A stretch of 64,000 nucleotides of DNA from Legionella maceachernii. GTDB taxonomy: Bacteria > Pseudomonadota > Gammaproteobacteria > Legionellales > Legionellaceae. A program made the translations under genes and the position numbers. The notes below the pieces were generated by a model. That model saw nothing but the letters and a program-made list of their open reading frames with translations. It searched no databases and was not told where the DNA came from. Positions 8,451 to 20,430 of the stretch are shown here, one piece after another. Numbering within the stretch: position 1 is the first letter of the stretch; every line of letters begins with the position of its first letter. The stretch covers positions 62,001 to 126,000 of the forward strand of contig NZ_FUXJ01000006.1 of the NCBI RefSeq assembly GCF_900167045.1, read 5' to 3'.

Positions 8451-10253
8451 ATGTTATTAAAGTCGCTCAAATTAAAATTGATTGCAATTATCGGCTCAAC
8501 TGCTTTACTCACGCAATGCATGAAAGTTCCGGAGCCCCCAATGAATTCGGTTGCTGCCAAAAAAGCCAAGATAACCGCTGCAACAACACCTTACACTATG
8601 CCTGCAACCGCTTATCTTGCTTTAGCAAAAAATCAAGCGGATGTTGAGAGGCAGAATATGCTGATAATGGCTGCCGGTCGATTTATCTATGATGGTCAAT
8701 GGCGTGATGGGATACGCACTTTAGCCCAAACGGGCAATTTATCTCCCGAGCAAGCCAATGCCAAAAATATCTTACTTGCTAAAACCGATGTAATACGGGA
8801 TCAACCACGTTCAGCCATCGCTCGATTAGCTGGCGTGCATGAAGCTAGCAATTTGTCTTCCTTTTATCAAGTTCAATATCATGAAATTTTAGCTGCAGCT
8901 TATGAGGCTGTAGGAAATCGCGCGGAGTCGGTTGTTGAGCGAATCAAATTAGAAGGTTTAATTCCCGATGAAAAAGGTCAAACCAATAATCGCCGAATTT
9001 TATGGCTAACTTTGACTAAATTACCTGTTGCTGAATTAAATACTTTGGCAGTAGAAGCTTCTGATGATTCGGAATTACAGGGGTGGATGAAATTAGCCTT
9101 AATCTCTCGACAGCACCAGCATGATGCACAAGCACTTTTTGCCCAAGTGGAGCAATGGCAAGCGCAATATAAGGATCATCCTGCCAATTATTTATTGCCT
9201 ACACCCTTAAGTGCAGTAAAACCCTATTTACATAGCGCTCCAAAACAAATCGCTTTATTGCTCCCTCTGAGTGGACCCTTAGCGGGCCCGGGTGGCGCAA
9301 TTCGCGATGGCTTTATGGCTGCTGCGAGTAATTCTTCTACCACCATTCGTCAGTATGACACGGCGGTTGGGGATGTTGCGGCTTTATACCAACAAGCGTT
9401 AAGTGAGGGAGCTGATTATGTAGTTGGTCCTTTAAGCAAAACAGATGTCGCGGTTGTCGCAACAATGGAGCATCCTGTACCCACTTTATTACTCAATGAC
9501 ATTGACGTCACTAACAGTACAAATGCGTATCGCTTTGGCTTGTCTCCCAGCAATGAAGCCAGACAAGTCGCCGTTAAAGCCGAGAAGAAAGGTTACAAAC
9601 GTGCGCTGATTATTGCCCCAGCCGGGCAATGGGGAGATGAGATCGTTGCCGCATTTACTGCTCAGTGGCAGAGCAGTGGGGGCGTTATTGTGGATAAGCT
9701 TGCTTATGGAAATAACGATAACTTGAATGTTGCTGTGCGAGATTTGCTTCATGTCTCAGATAGTCAGGCAAGAGAAAAGCGGCTTAAGGATATACTGGGG
9801 CAAAAAATTCAGATGATACCAAGGCGTCGGCAAGATTTTGATATGATTTTTTTACTTGCCTACCCTTCCAAAGCGCGACAGATAATGCCTTTGCTCAGGT
9901 ATTATTTTGCAGGCGATGTTCCAGTATACGCAACCTCGACTGTTTACGCAGGAAGCCCAAATATTATGCGGGATAAAGATCTCGATGGTATTATTTTTAG
10001 TGATATGCCGTGGGTCTTTGCGCATCAGATGGCCAATAAAAATTGGCCAGAACAACTGAATAGTTATAGTCGTTTATACGCTCTAGGAATGGATAGTTAC
10101 ACGTTATCGACCCAATTGAATCAGCTATTACTTTTTCCTGCGATGGGTATTGATGATAAAAGTGGTGTCCTTTACTTGAATCGAGCACAACAAATTGCAA
10201 GAATTCCTGCATGGGGACAATTTAAAGGTGGCGTTGCAGTAACGACTAGCTGA
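8451..10253 (+). CDS. lpoA: Penicillin-binding protein activator LpoA
   Basis: LpoA is an outer-membrane lipoprotein that reaches through the periplasm and stimulates the transpeptidase PBP1A. This copy has 600 residues (E. coli 678). It has a hydrophobic signal sequence ending LLTQC with Cys23; Gln at the -1 position is unusual for a lipobox, which normally has Gly, Ala or Ser. Residues about 50-250 form a helical TPR-like region. The rest is a periplasmic-binding-protein-like fold beginning IALLLPLSGPLAGPG near residue 265. It heads the lpoA-yraN-diaA-dolP gene run, which supports the assignment strongly. Confidence 0.93.
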   Translation: MLLKSLKLKLIAIIGSTALLTQCMKVPEPPMNSVAAKKAKITAATTPYTMPATAYLALAKNQADVERQNMLIMAAGRFIYDGQWRDGIRTLAQTGNLSPEQANAKNILLAKTDVIRDQPRSAIARLAGVHEASNLSSFYQVQYHEILAAAYEAVGNRAESVVERIKLEGLIPDEKGQTNNRRILWLTLTKLPVAELNTLAVEASDDSELQGWMKLALISRQHQHDAQALFAQVEQWQAQYKDHPANYLLPTPLSAVKPYLHSAPKQIALLLPLSGPLAGPGGAIRDGFMAAASNSSTTIRQYDTAVGDVAALYQQALSEGADYVVGPLSKTDVAVVATMEHPVPTLLLNDIDVTNSTNAYRFGLSPSNEARQVAVKAEKKGYKRALIIAPAGQWGDEIVAAFTAQWQSSGGVIVDKLAYGNNDNLNVAVRDLLHVSDSQAREKRLKDILGQKIQMIPRRRQDFDMIFLLAYPSKARQIMPLLRYYFAGDVPVYATSTVYAGSPNIMRDKDLDGIIFSDMPWVFAHQMANKNWPEQLNSYSRLYALGMDSYTLSTQLNQLLLFPAMGIDDKSGVLYLNRAQQIARIPAWGQFKGGVAVTTS

Positions 10254-10272
10254 CTTTGTCAAAGGAATAATG

Positions 10273-10629
10273 ATGTCATTAAAGACAGGCACTAAGGCAG
10301 AGCTGTGGGCACGTGATTACCTTCTTAGGCAAGGATTACGTTGGATAAGCAGTAATTATCGCTGTCGTTGGGGTGAAATTGATTTAATCATGGAAGAGCA
10401 AAATTGCTTGGTCTTTGTTGAGGTTCGCTCACGCCAATCGCGCGCTTTTGGCGGGGCTATAGCCAGCATCACCTCTGTTAAACAACACAAGCTCGCTAAG
10501 GCTGCGGCGCATTACCTGCAAACGACAAAAAAATATAATGCGCAACCTGTTCGTTTCGATGTGGTAGGCTTTGAAGAAAAAGGGCAACATGTGGAATGGA
10601 TTAAAAATGCATTTGAAGTCGCGTTTTAA
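10273..10629 (+). CDS. yraN: YraN family protein (UPF0102), nuclease-like fold
   Basis: A small protein of the UPF0102 family, with a PD-(D/E)XK nuclease-like core and no agreed function. The core motif is visible: the WGEIDLI strand followed by LVFVEVR, then RFDVVG near the end. Two adjacent ATGs exist at 10270 and 10273; the AAAGGA site is only three bases before the first and six before the second, so the second is preferred (118 residues). It lies between lpoA and diaA, its usual place. Confidence 0.93.
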   Translation: MSLKTGTKAELWARDYLLRQGLRWISSNYRCRWGEIDLIMEEQNCLVFVEVRSRQSRAFGGAIASITSVKQHKLAKAAAHYLQTTKKYNAQPVRFDVVGFEEKGQHVEWIKNAFEVAF

Positions 10630-10649
10630 ATAAAATCGGAAACCGTAAA

Positions 10650-11246
10650 ATGACCCAGATGGAAGATCGCGTCAGACAACTCTTTGGTATCAGTATAGAA
10701 GCAAAAATTGCTGTGGCGGATACCTTATCTGCGCAAATAGCCAAGGCTGCTATGCGCCTAGTCAATTGTTTACTTAACGATGGCAAAATTTTAGTATGCG
10801 GAAGCGGTGGCTCAGCGGCAAATTGCCTTCATTTTGCTGCTGCGATGATTAATCATTTTGAAGTAGAGCGCCCTCCCCTGCCCGTCATTGCGTTAACTGA
10901 CATTGCCTCGCTTACTTCAATTGCTAATGATGGTCACTATGATCAAGTGTTTGCTAGGCAAATCCAAGCATTAGGTCAAGAAGGTGATGTTTTGCTTGTG
11001 CTTTCAACTTCAGGAAATGCTGATTGTATTTTGCATGCAGTAAATGCGGCTAATGATAGAGGAATGGATACTATTGCTTTAAGTGGTCGAGATGGTGGTG
11101 TTCTTGCTAATCACCTTGGCCCAGAAGATATTGAGTTAAGAGTACAGGGAGATAATGCGACACGTATTCGTGAAATGCATTTATTTATTTTACATTGCTT
11201 TTGTGATCTGATTGATCAATCCTTATTTGGTCAAATGTTGGGGTAG
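10650..11246 (+). CDS. diaA: SIS-domain protein DiaA (GmhA-like)
   Basis: A single SIS (sugar isomerase) domain of 198 residues, with the phosphosugar loop GSGGSAAN near residue 51 and LVLSTSGNADC near residue 116, ending in an REMHLFILHC helix. The family splits into DiaA, which binds DnaA and promotes timely initiation at oriC, and GmhA, which isomerises sedoheptulose 7-phosphate for heptose synthesis. Sequence alone does not separate them here. The position between yraN and a BON lipoprotein (dolP) is the DiaA context. A GmhA role is the alternative. Confidence 0.88.
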   Translation: MTQMEDRVRQLFGISIEAKIAVADTLSAQIAKAAMRLVNCLLNDGKILVCGSGGSAANCLHFAAAMINHFEVERPPLPVIALTDIASLTSIANDGHYDQVFARQIQALGQEGDVLLVLSTSGNADCILHAVNAANDRGMDTIALSGRDGGVLANHLGPEDIELRVQGDNATRIREMHLFILHCFCDLIDQSLFGQMLG

Positions 11247-11249
11247 ATT

Positions 11250-11813
11250 ATGAAATTTCGTTCAATCATTTTTTTAGTGATATGCGCCCTACTTACTGGT
11301 TGTGTTGCGGCTGTGGTTGCAGGGGCTGCAGCTAGTCTAGTGGTATATGATAGGCGTAGTGTGGCAACCATTGAAAGTGACGCCCGTCTATTTCACAAAA
11401 TTCATACAGCCATAGTAAAAGATCCGCGATTTCGCGACTCACGTATTATTGTGACAAGTTTTAATCAGGTTGTTCTATTGGTAGGACAAACACCAGCGGC
11501 TTCATTAAGGGTTCTTGCTGAAAAAGTAGCGCAAAATACCCCAAATGTAAAACGCGTCTACGACGAGATAACGGTCGATTACCCGTTACCTTTAGCGGAA
11601 AGGACTAAGGATACGTGGATTACGAGTCAAGTAAGAAGCCTAATGCTTACTCGAAAAGGCTTAGAGTCAGGTTCCATTCGTATCGTGACAGAGAGTGGTG
11701 TTGTCTATTTAATGGGGATTGCGACCCACGAACAAGCAAACCTTGCGGTTGATGTAGCAAGACAAGTAAACGGAGTCAAAAAAGTAGTCAAGGTTTTTCA
11801 ATACATAGTCTAA
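11250..11813 (+). CDS. dolP: BON-domain lipoprotein, DolP/YraP-like, copy 1
   Basis: DolP is an outer-membrane lipoprotein with two BON domains that binds anionic phospholipids and supports envelope integrity and BAM function. This 187-residue protein has a signal peptide with lipobox LLTGC (Cys18) and Val after the Cys, so no Asp+2 inner-membrane retention signal. It then has two BON domains, about residues 45-115 and 120-187, the second containing SGVVYLMGIATHEQANLAV. It follows diaA by three bases and precedes a paralogue by four, so it belongs to the same transcription unit. Confidence 0.92.
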   Translation: MKFRSIIFLVICALLTGCVAAVVAGAAASLVVYDRRSVATIESDARLFHKIHTAIVKDPRFRDSRIIVTSFNQVVLLVGQTPAASLRVLAEKVAQNTPNVKRVYDEITVDYPLPLAERTKDTWITSQVRSLMLTRKGLESGSIRIVTESGVVYLMGIATHEQANLAVDVARQVNGVKKVVKVFQYIV

Positions 11814-11817
11814 GAGT

Positions 11818-12405
11818 ATGAGCAAACAAGGACGTTTAATTATTCTACTCGTGGGCATCATTATGCTAGCCGGTTGTTATAGCGAGCTATGGACTGGGGC
11901 AACGCTCGTTTATGATCGGCATCATGTGTATAAAAAAATGGATGATTATCGACTAGGAGCAGAAGCGGGTCATGCCCTTTTCGATGATCAGCTGTTTAAG
12001 CAGAAAGGCTGTTCCATTGATTTAGCAGTGTTTAATGGGGATATTTTACTTGCAGGTCACGTACCCACAGCGAAGCTCCGTCAAGAGGCGGTCCGGCGAG
12101 TTTCTGCGTTGAGCGGTTATCGGCGTATCATTAATCAACTCGATGTAAGCGCACAACCCAACTCCACACTAGAAGACAGTTGGATTACTGCTAAAATACG
12201 CAGTTATATTTTTGCCGATGCAGAAATTGATCCTCACGCATTTAAAGTAATTACCTCTGATCGTATCGTTTATTTGATGGGTGATGTAAGACCACAACAA
12301 GCAGAGCGAGTCATCAACATAGCGAAAAGCACAGAAGGCGTAGAGCGCGTTGTGAAGTTGCTTAAGTATTATAATCTCAGCAAACAAGCCAGTGCAGACA
12401 GCTAA
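11818..12405 (+). CDS. BON-domain lipoprotein, DolP-like, copy 2
   Basis: A paralogue of the gene directly before it. It has 195 residues, a lipobox MLAGC with Cys20 followed by Tyr, and two BON domains; the second contains RIVYLMGDVRPQQAERVI, aligning with the equivalent part of copy 1. Both copies share a VYDR motif shortly after the lipid anchor. Divergence between the copies is large, so the duplication is old. A second tandem BON lipoprotein is not part of the enterobacterial arrangement. It is the last gene of the lpoA unit and is followed by a hairpin terminator. Confidence 0.9.
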   Translation: MSKQGRLIILLVGIIMLAGCYSELWTGATLVYDRHHVYKKMDDYRLGAEAGHALFDDQLFKQKGCSIDLAVFNGDILLAGHVPTAKLRQEAVRRVSALSGYRRIINQLDVSAQPNSTLEDSWITAKIRSYIFADAEIDPHAFKVITSDRIVYLMGDVRPQQAERVINIAKSTEGVERVVKLLKYYNLSKQASADS

Positions 12406-12420
12406 TAGCGAATCCAGACT

Positions 12421-12458
12421 GTGGCCTGGGTATAATCCAGGCCACGGGGTATTGTTTT
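12421..12458 (+). terminator. Intrinsic terminator of the lpoA-dolP unit
   Basis: GTGGCCTGG and CCAGGCCAC form a perfect 9-bp GC-rich stem around GTATAAT, followed after a short spacer by a TTTTT run. It lies 15 bases after the stop of the second BON gene. Confidence 0.75.
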
Positions 12459-12502
12459 TCCAAACCAGGAAGTGGCTAACCTGGAGGATACCTTTTACTT
12501 TA

Positions 12503-12748
12503 TCAATGGAAGCGACCTTTATCCAGTCGTTTACGAATTTTTCTTACTCTAAGCTCGCGCAATAAACCCGTCGACGTGTTTGCATCCCTCTCTTCGTCGT
12601 AACCGTTCAACGTTTGAACTGGGTGTGATCTGCAATGTTTTCTGTAGGAGGTGTGATTCTTATTGTGCTTGTGGTGAAGTTCGGAGCCATAGCGATTGAG
12701 CATTTTTTCCCGCATACTAGTGGCGGTACGTTGTTGCTTTTCAGACAT
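12503..12748 (-). CDS. Small basic hypothetical protein
   Basis: An 81-residue protein rich in Arg, Lys and His (for example SELHHKHNKNHTSYRKHCRS and RKIRKRLDKGR), with no signal peptide or membrane segment. I do not recognise it. It is supported by a strong ribosome site, AGAAGGA, seven bases before the ATG on the minus strand, and by filling an otherwise empty gap. It could be a nucleic-acid-binding protein; there is no catalytic motif. It is divergent from the ATP synthase operon. Confidence 0.5.
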   Translation of the reverse strand: MSEKQQRTATSMREKMLNRYGSELHHKHNKNHTSYRKHCRSHPVQTLNGYDEERDANTSTGLLRELRVRKIRKRLDKGRFH

Positions 12749-12886
12749 ATACGATTCCTTCTATTGCGAGTGAACTGCAGAGGCATTGCTTATTTTTCAT
12801 AAAAACAAAGCAAAAAATAAACAAAGCAACCTCTATTTAAACTATAAGCAATTTAAGTTTAATAATCCAGTTTAATTGATGAACAG

Positions 12887-12915
12887 TTGCTTATCCAAGT
12901 TGTTTATTTTATAAT
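12887..12915 (+). promoter_or_regulatory. Promoter of the ATP synthase operon
   Basis: TTGCTT (-35) and a perfect TATAAT (-10) are separated by 17 bp, which is near-consensus sigma70. Transcription would start about 20 bases before the GTG of atpI. Confidence 0.75.
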
Positions 12916-12940
12916 CCGCGCGATAAAAGATGGGTGAAAT

Positions 12941-14162
<1,222 letters not shown>

Positions 14163-14182
14163 TGTTTGTTTTTTTAAATTAA

Positions 14183-14479
<297 letters not shown>

Positions 14480-14495
14480 TAAATAACGCCAAATA

Positions 14496-14512
14496 AGGGC
14501 GCAAAGCGCCCT
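14496..14512 (+). promoter_or_regulatory. Stem-loop between atpE and atpF
   Basis: AGGGCGC and GCGCCCT form a perfect 7-bp GC stem with an AAA loop, 17 bases after the atpE stop and just before the atpF ribosome site. It could protect the atpE message or lower downstream expression. The ring needs many c subunits for every two b subunits. Confidence 0.6.
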
Positions 14513-14534
14513 AATTGCTACGGGAGATATTACC

Positions 14535-15005
14535 TTGGAAATTAATTTAACTTTGGTTGTACAAATGCTCGTGTTTGCAGCATTTGTTTGGTTTACGATG
14601 AAATTCGTTTGGCCCCCACTGTCTAAAGCGCTGGAAGAACGACAAGATAAAATAGCAGATGGTCTATCGGCAGCCGAGCGTGGACGCAAAGAATTAGAGC
14701 TTGCCCAACATCGTGTAAAAGATGAGTTAAAGCAAGCGAAAGCGCAGGCCTCTGAAATTGTCGAAAAAGCAAATCGTCGCGCAGCACAGCTCATAGAAGA
14801 AGCCAAAGAAGAAGCCAAATTGGAAGCGCAAAGGCAAGCTAAGATAGCTCATGAGCAATTATTACAGGAAATAAATCGTGCAAAAGACGGATTACGCAGC
14901 CAAGTTGCTCAGTTAGCAATTGCTGGTGCCGAAAGAATTTTAAATCGTGAAGTCGATGCAAAAGCAAACAGTGCTTTGCTCGATGACCTGATTGAAGAGA
15001 TTTAA
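14535..15005 (+). CDS. atpF: ATP synthase Fo subunit b
   Basis: Subunit b is the peripheral stalk dimer that holds F1 against Fo. The 156 residues equal the E. coli length exactly. The N-terminal helix ([22 protein letters not shown]) is followed by a long charged helical stalk ([13 protein letters not shown]..). Initiation is at TTG, with GGGAG eight bases upstream; no in-frame ATG exists near the N-terminus, and the TTG fits the family start. A weak start codon plus the preceding hairpin would both reduce b relative to c. Confidence 0.97.
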   Translation: MEINLTLVVQMLVFAAFVWFTMKFVWPPLSKALEERQDKIADGLSAAERGRKELELAQHRVKDELKQAKAQASEIVEKANRRAAQLIEEAKEEAKLEAQRQAKIAHEQLLQEINRAKDGLRSQVAQLAIAGAERILNREVDAKANSALLDDLIEEI

Positions 15006-15006
15006 C

Positions 15007-15552
15007 ATGTCTAATACGATTACAATTGCCAGGCCCTATGCGAAAGCGATTTTCGAGCATGCTTTGGTAACTAAAAAACTTAGCCAATGGTCTGAGATTT
15101 TGCAGAGGCTTGCTGTCGCAGCGCTAGATGAACAGGCAAAACACTTCATTACGAATCCAACTGCAACAGTAGAACAGCAAGTGGATTTACTAATGACACT
15201 TTTTGCGGGGGATGGGTCAGAGGAAATTTCATCGGTAAAAAATCTGATCGTCTTATTGGCGCAAAACAAACGAATAATGTTGTTACCCGACATTAAGGCA
15301 ATATTTGAAGTGCTGCGTGCTGAACAAGAAAAAACATTGAAGGTGGATGTGATCAGTTTTTCTGAACTTTCATCCGCCCAGCAAGAACGTTTAATCAGCG
15401 CACTTAGCAATCGACTACAACGCCAAGTTACGCTTAATCTTACTTTAGATAAATCACTCTTAGGTGGTGCGGTGATTCATGCTGGCGATTTAGTTATTGA
15501 TGGTTCAGTGCGGGGAAGATTAAATAAACTTAGCTCAGATTTAGCCGCGTAA
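15007..15552 (+). CDS. atpH: ATP synthase F1 subunit delta
   Basis: Delta links the top of F1 to the b stalk. From the ATG one base after the atpF stop it has 181 residues (E. coli 177). The N-terminal [13 protein letters not shown] helix and the C-terminal [19 protein letters not shown] are typical of the OSCP/delta family. The frame is open to a TTG 15 bases earlier, inside atpF, but the ATG gives the conventional N-terminus. Confidence 0.97.
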   Translation: MSNTITIARPYAKAIFEHALVTKKLSQWSEILQRLAVAALDEQAKHFITNPTATVEQQVDLLMTLFAGDGSEEISSVKNLIVLLAQNKRIMLLPDIKAIFEVLRAEQEKTLKVDVISFSELSSAQQERLISALSNRLQRQVTLNLTLDKSLLGGAVIHAGDLVIDGSVRGRLNKLSSDLAA

Positions 15553-15569
15553 CAGAGAGGATAGATTTC

Positions 15570-17123
15570 ATGTCAGAACAAGTAGCTTTAAACCCATCTG
15601 AAATCAGTGAATTAATCAGAAAGAAGATTGAGAAATTTAGCGTTACAGCTGAAACGAGAAATGTAGGAACCATCGTAAGTCTGAAAGATGGCATTGTTCG
15701 TCTGCATGGCCTCGAAGATGTAATGCAAGGTGAAATGATCGAATTCCCAGATGGCGTGTATGGGTTGGCTCTAAACTTAGAGCGTGATTCAGTCGGCGCT
15801 GTTATTCTTGGTGATTACTCTAATTTGGCAGAAGGCCAACAAGGAAAATGCACGGGCCGTATTCTCCAGGTCCCTGTAGGTAAAGCGCTGCTAGGCCGCG
15901 TAGTCGATGCCTTAGGTAATCCAATCGATGGAAAAGGGCCTATTGAAGAAACGAAAATGTCCCCCATCGAAAAAGTTGCACCGGGTGTCATTAGCCGTCA
16001 ATCAGTTGATCAACCGGTTCAAACAGGACTAAAGGCGGTCGATGCAATGATTCCAGTGGGTCGTGGCCAACGCGAGCTAATCATCGGCGACCGTCAAACA
16101 GGAAAAACCGCGATTGCTGTTGATGCTATCATCAATCAAAAAGGCACTGGCGTAAAATGCATTTATGTGGCCATTGGCCAAAAAGCCTCCTCTGTTGCTG
16201 CAATCGTGCGTAAGTTAGAAGAAAGCGGCGCAATGGATCATACCATCGTCGTCGTTGCTGGTGCTTCTGACTCAGCGGCTCTACAGTTCATTGCACCTTA
16301 TACAGGCTGCACCATGGGTGAATACTTCATGGAGAATGGCGAGGATGCACTGATTGTTTATGATGATTTAACCAAGCAAGCTTGGGCATACCGTCAGATC
16401 TCCTTATTACTGCGTCGTCCTCCTGGAAGAGAAGCCTATCCTGGGGATATTTTCTATCTGCACTCACGTTTGTTGGAGCGTGCAGCGCGAATCAATGCGC
16501 AAGAAGTTGAAAAACTGACAAACGGTGAAGTCAAGGGTAAAACCGGTTCACTCACGGCGTTGCCCATTATCGAAACTCAGGCAGGGGACGTTTCTGCGTT
16601 TGTACCAACCAACGTTATCTCGATTACCGACGGTCAGATTTTCCTTGATGTCGACTTGTTCAACTCAGGGGTGCGTCCGGCGATCAACTCTGGATTGTCT
16701 GTATCTCGGGTGGGTGGTGCTGCGCAAACAAAAATCATGAAAAAATTGGGTGGTGGCACTCGATTAGCGCTCGCGCAATTCCGTGAATTAGAAGCATTCT
16801 CACAGTTTGCTTCTGACCTCGATGATGCAACACGTAAACAATTAGAACGTGGGCAACGGATTACCGAGCTCATGAAACAAAAACAATACTCACCCCTCTC
16901 AGTGGCAGAAATGGCGATATCCCTTTTTGTGGTTGAAAAAGGCTATTTGGATGATATCCCGGTTGCTGAGGTGAGCGCATTCGAACATGCTCTTCATAGT
17001 TATATGCGTGCTTCTCATGCCCCTCTGTTACAGAAGATTAATGAGACCGGCGCTTATGATGGTGAGATTGAGTCGCAATTAAAGGCAGCTGTGGAAGAAT
17101 TTAAACGCAGTGGTAGTTGGTAG
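15570..17123 (+). CDS. atpA: ATP synthase F1 subunit alpha
   Basis: Alpha is the non-catalytic nucleotide-binding subunit of the F1 hexamer and supplies an arginine finger to the catalytic site. It has 517 residues, the P-loop GDRQTGKT at 173-180 and the signature region around [10 protein letters not shown] containing the arginine finger. Ribosome site AGAGGAT lies nine bases before the ATG. Followed by a 96-bp gap with a hairpin. Confidence 0.99.
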   Translation: MSEQVALNPSEISELIRKKIEKFSVTAETRNVGTIVSLKDGIVRLHGLEDVMQGEMIEFPDGVYGLALNLERDSVGAVILGDYSNLAEGQQGKCTGRILQVPVGKALLGRVVDALGNPIDGKGPIEETKMSPIEKVAPGVISRQSVDQPVQTGLKAVDAMIPVGRGQRELIIGDRQTGKTAIAVDAIINQKGTGVKCIYVAIGQKASSVAAIVRKLEESGAMDHTIVVVAGASDSAALQFIAPYTGCTMGEYFMENGEDALIVYDDLTKQAWAYRQISLLLRRPPGREAYPGDIFYLHSRLLERAARINAQEVEKLTNGEVKGKTGSLTALPIIETQAGDVSAFVPTNVISITDGQIFLDVDLFNSGVRPAINSGLSVSRVGGAAQTKIMKKLGGGTRLALAQFRELEAFSQFASDLDDATRKQLERGQRITELMKQKQYSPLSVAEMAISLFVVEKGYLDDIPVAEVSAFEHALHSYMRASHAPLLQKINETGAYDGEIESQLKAAVEEFKRSGSW

Positions 17124-17130
17124 ATTATAG

Positions 17131-17159
17131 AGCTCTGCCGCATTCACGCGAGCAGGGCT
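17131..17159 (+). promoter_or_regulatory. Stem-loop between atpA and atpG
   Basis: AGCTCTGC and GCAGGGCT can pair over 8 bp with one G-U pair and a 13-base loop, eight bases after the atpA stop. No T run follows, so an mRNA processing or stability role is more likely than termination. Confidence 0.45.
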
Positions 17160-17219
17160 TAATGATTACGCAGACTTAGCTTGTAAAGCAATGTCTGTTA
17201 ATTAAAGGCGAAGCAAGAT

Positions 17220-18086
17220 ATGGCTGGAGCGAAAGAGATCCGTTCAAAAATTGCGAGTATTAAAAACACGCAAAAAATTACTCGAGCAATGGAAATGGTT
17301 GCTGCAAGCAAGATGCGCAAGACTCAAGACAGAATGCGTGCATCTAAGCCTTATGCAACAAAAATATATGATGTCGTTAGGCACATAGCCCGCGCAACAT
17401 CAGAATATCGCCATCCTTTTATGGTTACTCGCGATATTAAGCGAATTGGCGTTATTGTTGTTACTACCGACCGAGGCTTATGCGGGGGATTGAATTCGAA
17501 TCTTTTGCGTGAATCGATTCGAGTTCTTCGTCAATGGCAACATGAAGGAAAAGAAATTGATTTATGCGTTATTGGGCGCAAAGGCCAGGCTTTTTTCAAA
17601 CGTGTTGGCGGGCGGGTGATTGCCTCCGTTGATCAACTCGGGGATAAGCCAGGCATCAAGGAATTAATTGGTGTGGTTAAAGTCATGTTAGATGCTTTTT
17701 ATCAAGGTGAAATCGATGCCTTGTACATTGCTAACAATGAATTTGTTAACACCATGACACAAAAGCCAACTGTCAAACAGTTGCTGCCTTTACCGATAGC
17801 AGAGGAAGACAGCAAAGCGCTTGGGCATTATTGGGATTATATTTACGAACCTGATGCGAAAGAGTTACTTGATGCATTGCTGGAACGCTACATTGAACTG
17901 CAAGTTTATCAAGCGGTAGTAGAAAATATTGCTTGCGAGCAAGCCGCAAAAATGATTGCAATGAAAAGCGCAACCGATAATGCGGGTGCTTTAATTAAAG
18001 AATTTCAATTGGCTTATAACAAAGCCCGACAAGCTGCCATTACGCAAGAATTGGCTGAAATTGTCGGTGGTGCAGACGCTTTATAA
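17220..18086 (+). CDS. atpG: ATP synthase F1 subunit gamma
   Basis: Gamma is the rotating central shaft. It has 288 residues (E. coli 287). The N-terminal coiled-coil helix [20 protein letters not shown] and the C-terminal helix ending [13 protein letters not shown] carry the conserved gamma signatures, and [11 protein letters not shown] is present near residue 80. Confidence 0.98.
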   Translation: MAGAKEIRSKIASIKNTQKITRAMEMVAASKMRKTQDRMRASKPYATKIYDVVRHIARATSEYRHPFMVTRDIKRIGVIVVTTDRGLCGGLNSNLLRESIRVLRQWQHEGKEIDLCVIGRKGQAFFKRVGGRVIASVDQLGDKPGIKELIGVVKVMLDAFYQGEIDALYIANNEFVNTMTQKPTVKQLLPLPIAEEDSKALGHYWDYIYEPDAKELLDALLERYIELQVYQAVVENIACEQAAKMIAMKSATDNAGALIKEFQLAYNKARQAAITQELAEIVGGADAL

Positions 18087-18127
18087 GAGGGTAATAGCTC
18101 GGATCCCCCTGCGTTATGTTTACTCGA

Positions 18128-18166
18128 GCGGTTGGTTTTGTCGTAAGATGCGGCAAAACTGACCGT
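18128..18166 (+). promoter_or_regulatory. Long stem-loop between atpG and atpD
   Basis: Bases 18130-18143 pair with 18151-18164 over 14 positions (three G-U pairs) around a 7-base loop, and the stem extends by one or two pairs. It lies in the 120-bp gap before atpD without a following T run. It may stabilise or process the message for the catalytic subunit. Confidence 0.5.
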
Positions 18167-18176
18167 TTCCTAGTAG

Positions 18177-19586
<1,410 letters not shown>

Positions 19587-19597
19587 GGCAAACAGAC

Positions 19598-20020
19598 ATG
19601 GCAATAACAACGCACTTAGATATCGTCAGTGCTGAACAAGAGGTTTTCTCTGGCATCGCAGAAATGGTCGTAGCGACTGGGGACTTGGGAGAGATAGGAA
19701 TTACTCCAGGACATGCTCCCTTACTAACAGTCCTTAAACCCGGAGAAATTCGAGTGACTATACCAGGAGGGAAGCAAGAGATTTACTACGTTTCAGGCGG
19801 TATGCTGGAAGTACAACCTCATTGCGTGACTGTCTTGGCGGATACTGTGGAACGTGCTGAAAATCTTGACGAAGCAGCTGCTCTTGCGGCTAAGGCACGA
19901 GCAGAGGAGGCAATAGCGAATAAAAATACTGAATTAAACTATTCAGTCGCTGCTGCTGAATTAGCGCGTGCGGTAGCACAGATCCGTGCTATTAAGAAAG
20001 CTAGAAAAGATCTCAAGTAA
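19598..20020 (+). CDS. atpC: ATP synthase F1 subunit epsilon
   Basis: Epsilon joins the rotor and inhibits ATP hydrolysis. An in-frame ATG overlaps the atpD stop (19583), but starting at 19598 ([19 protein letters not shown]) reproduces the E. coli N-terminus and gives 140 residues (E. coli 139), with an AGG nine bases upstream. The N-terminal beta sandwich contains [14 protein letters not shown]. The C-terminal part is a two-helix arm. Last gene of the operon. Confidence 0.97.
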   Translation: MAITTHLDIVSAEQEVFSGIAEMVVATGDLGEIGITPGHAPLLTVLKPGEIRVTIPGGKQEIYYVSGGMLEVQPHCVTVLADTVERAENLDEAAALAAKARAEEAIANKNTELNYSVAAAELARAVAQIRAIKKARKDLK

Positions 20021-20318
20021 GTAAACCACGCCTTTGAAACAGGCCTCAAGCGTCGGTTTCAGTATCGCATCTATTATAGAGGTCTTTAATTGGCCCTACG
20101 TGCCGTGTTTTATGCACGGCACTCATGCGATCTTGAGTAAGATTCGAAACTGTTCTGTGCAGGAAGCGTGCAACCTGAATCTCTTGACTGAATAAGGCTC
20201 GTTTAGATACGGTGCTATCAGCCCTTTGCGGCCCTACCAATCCGCTTCTTAAAAAACGTTATTAATTTCATTTTTTTACAGTAAGTTACTAAAGTTATTC
20301 ATTTATCAATCCACAAGG

Positions 20319-20327
20319 TTATCCACA
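20319..20327 (+). promoter_or_regulatory. DnaA box (TTATCCACA)
   Basis: A perfect match to the high-affinity DnaA box consensus TTATNCACA, in an AT-rich stretch upstream of parC. Occupancy by DnaA is inferred. Confidence 0.6.
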
Positions 20328-20421
20328 GGGGTAAAAAGTTATTTTCAATCCCTTTAGAAAAAAGCGTTATTTATCAATAGGATAGAAAGCGAATGTTCTA
20401 ATTTTGAAAAAATACACAAAG

Positions 20422-20430
20422 TTATTCACA
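20422..20430 (+). promoter_or_regulatory. DnaA box (TTATTCACA)
   Basis: A second match to TTATNCACA, in the same orientation, 103 bp from the first. It lies about 40 bp upstream of the candidate parC -10 element. Confidence 0.55.

Noticed and set aside
10650-11246. Naming the SIS gene gmhA
   Set aside because: Sequence fits both, but the lpoA-yraN-(SIS)-dolP context is that of diaA.
20046-20240. 64-codon minus-strand frame between atpC and parC
   Set aside because: No ribosome site or recognisable sequence; treated as non-coding.
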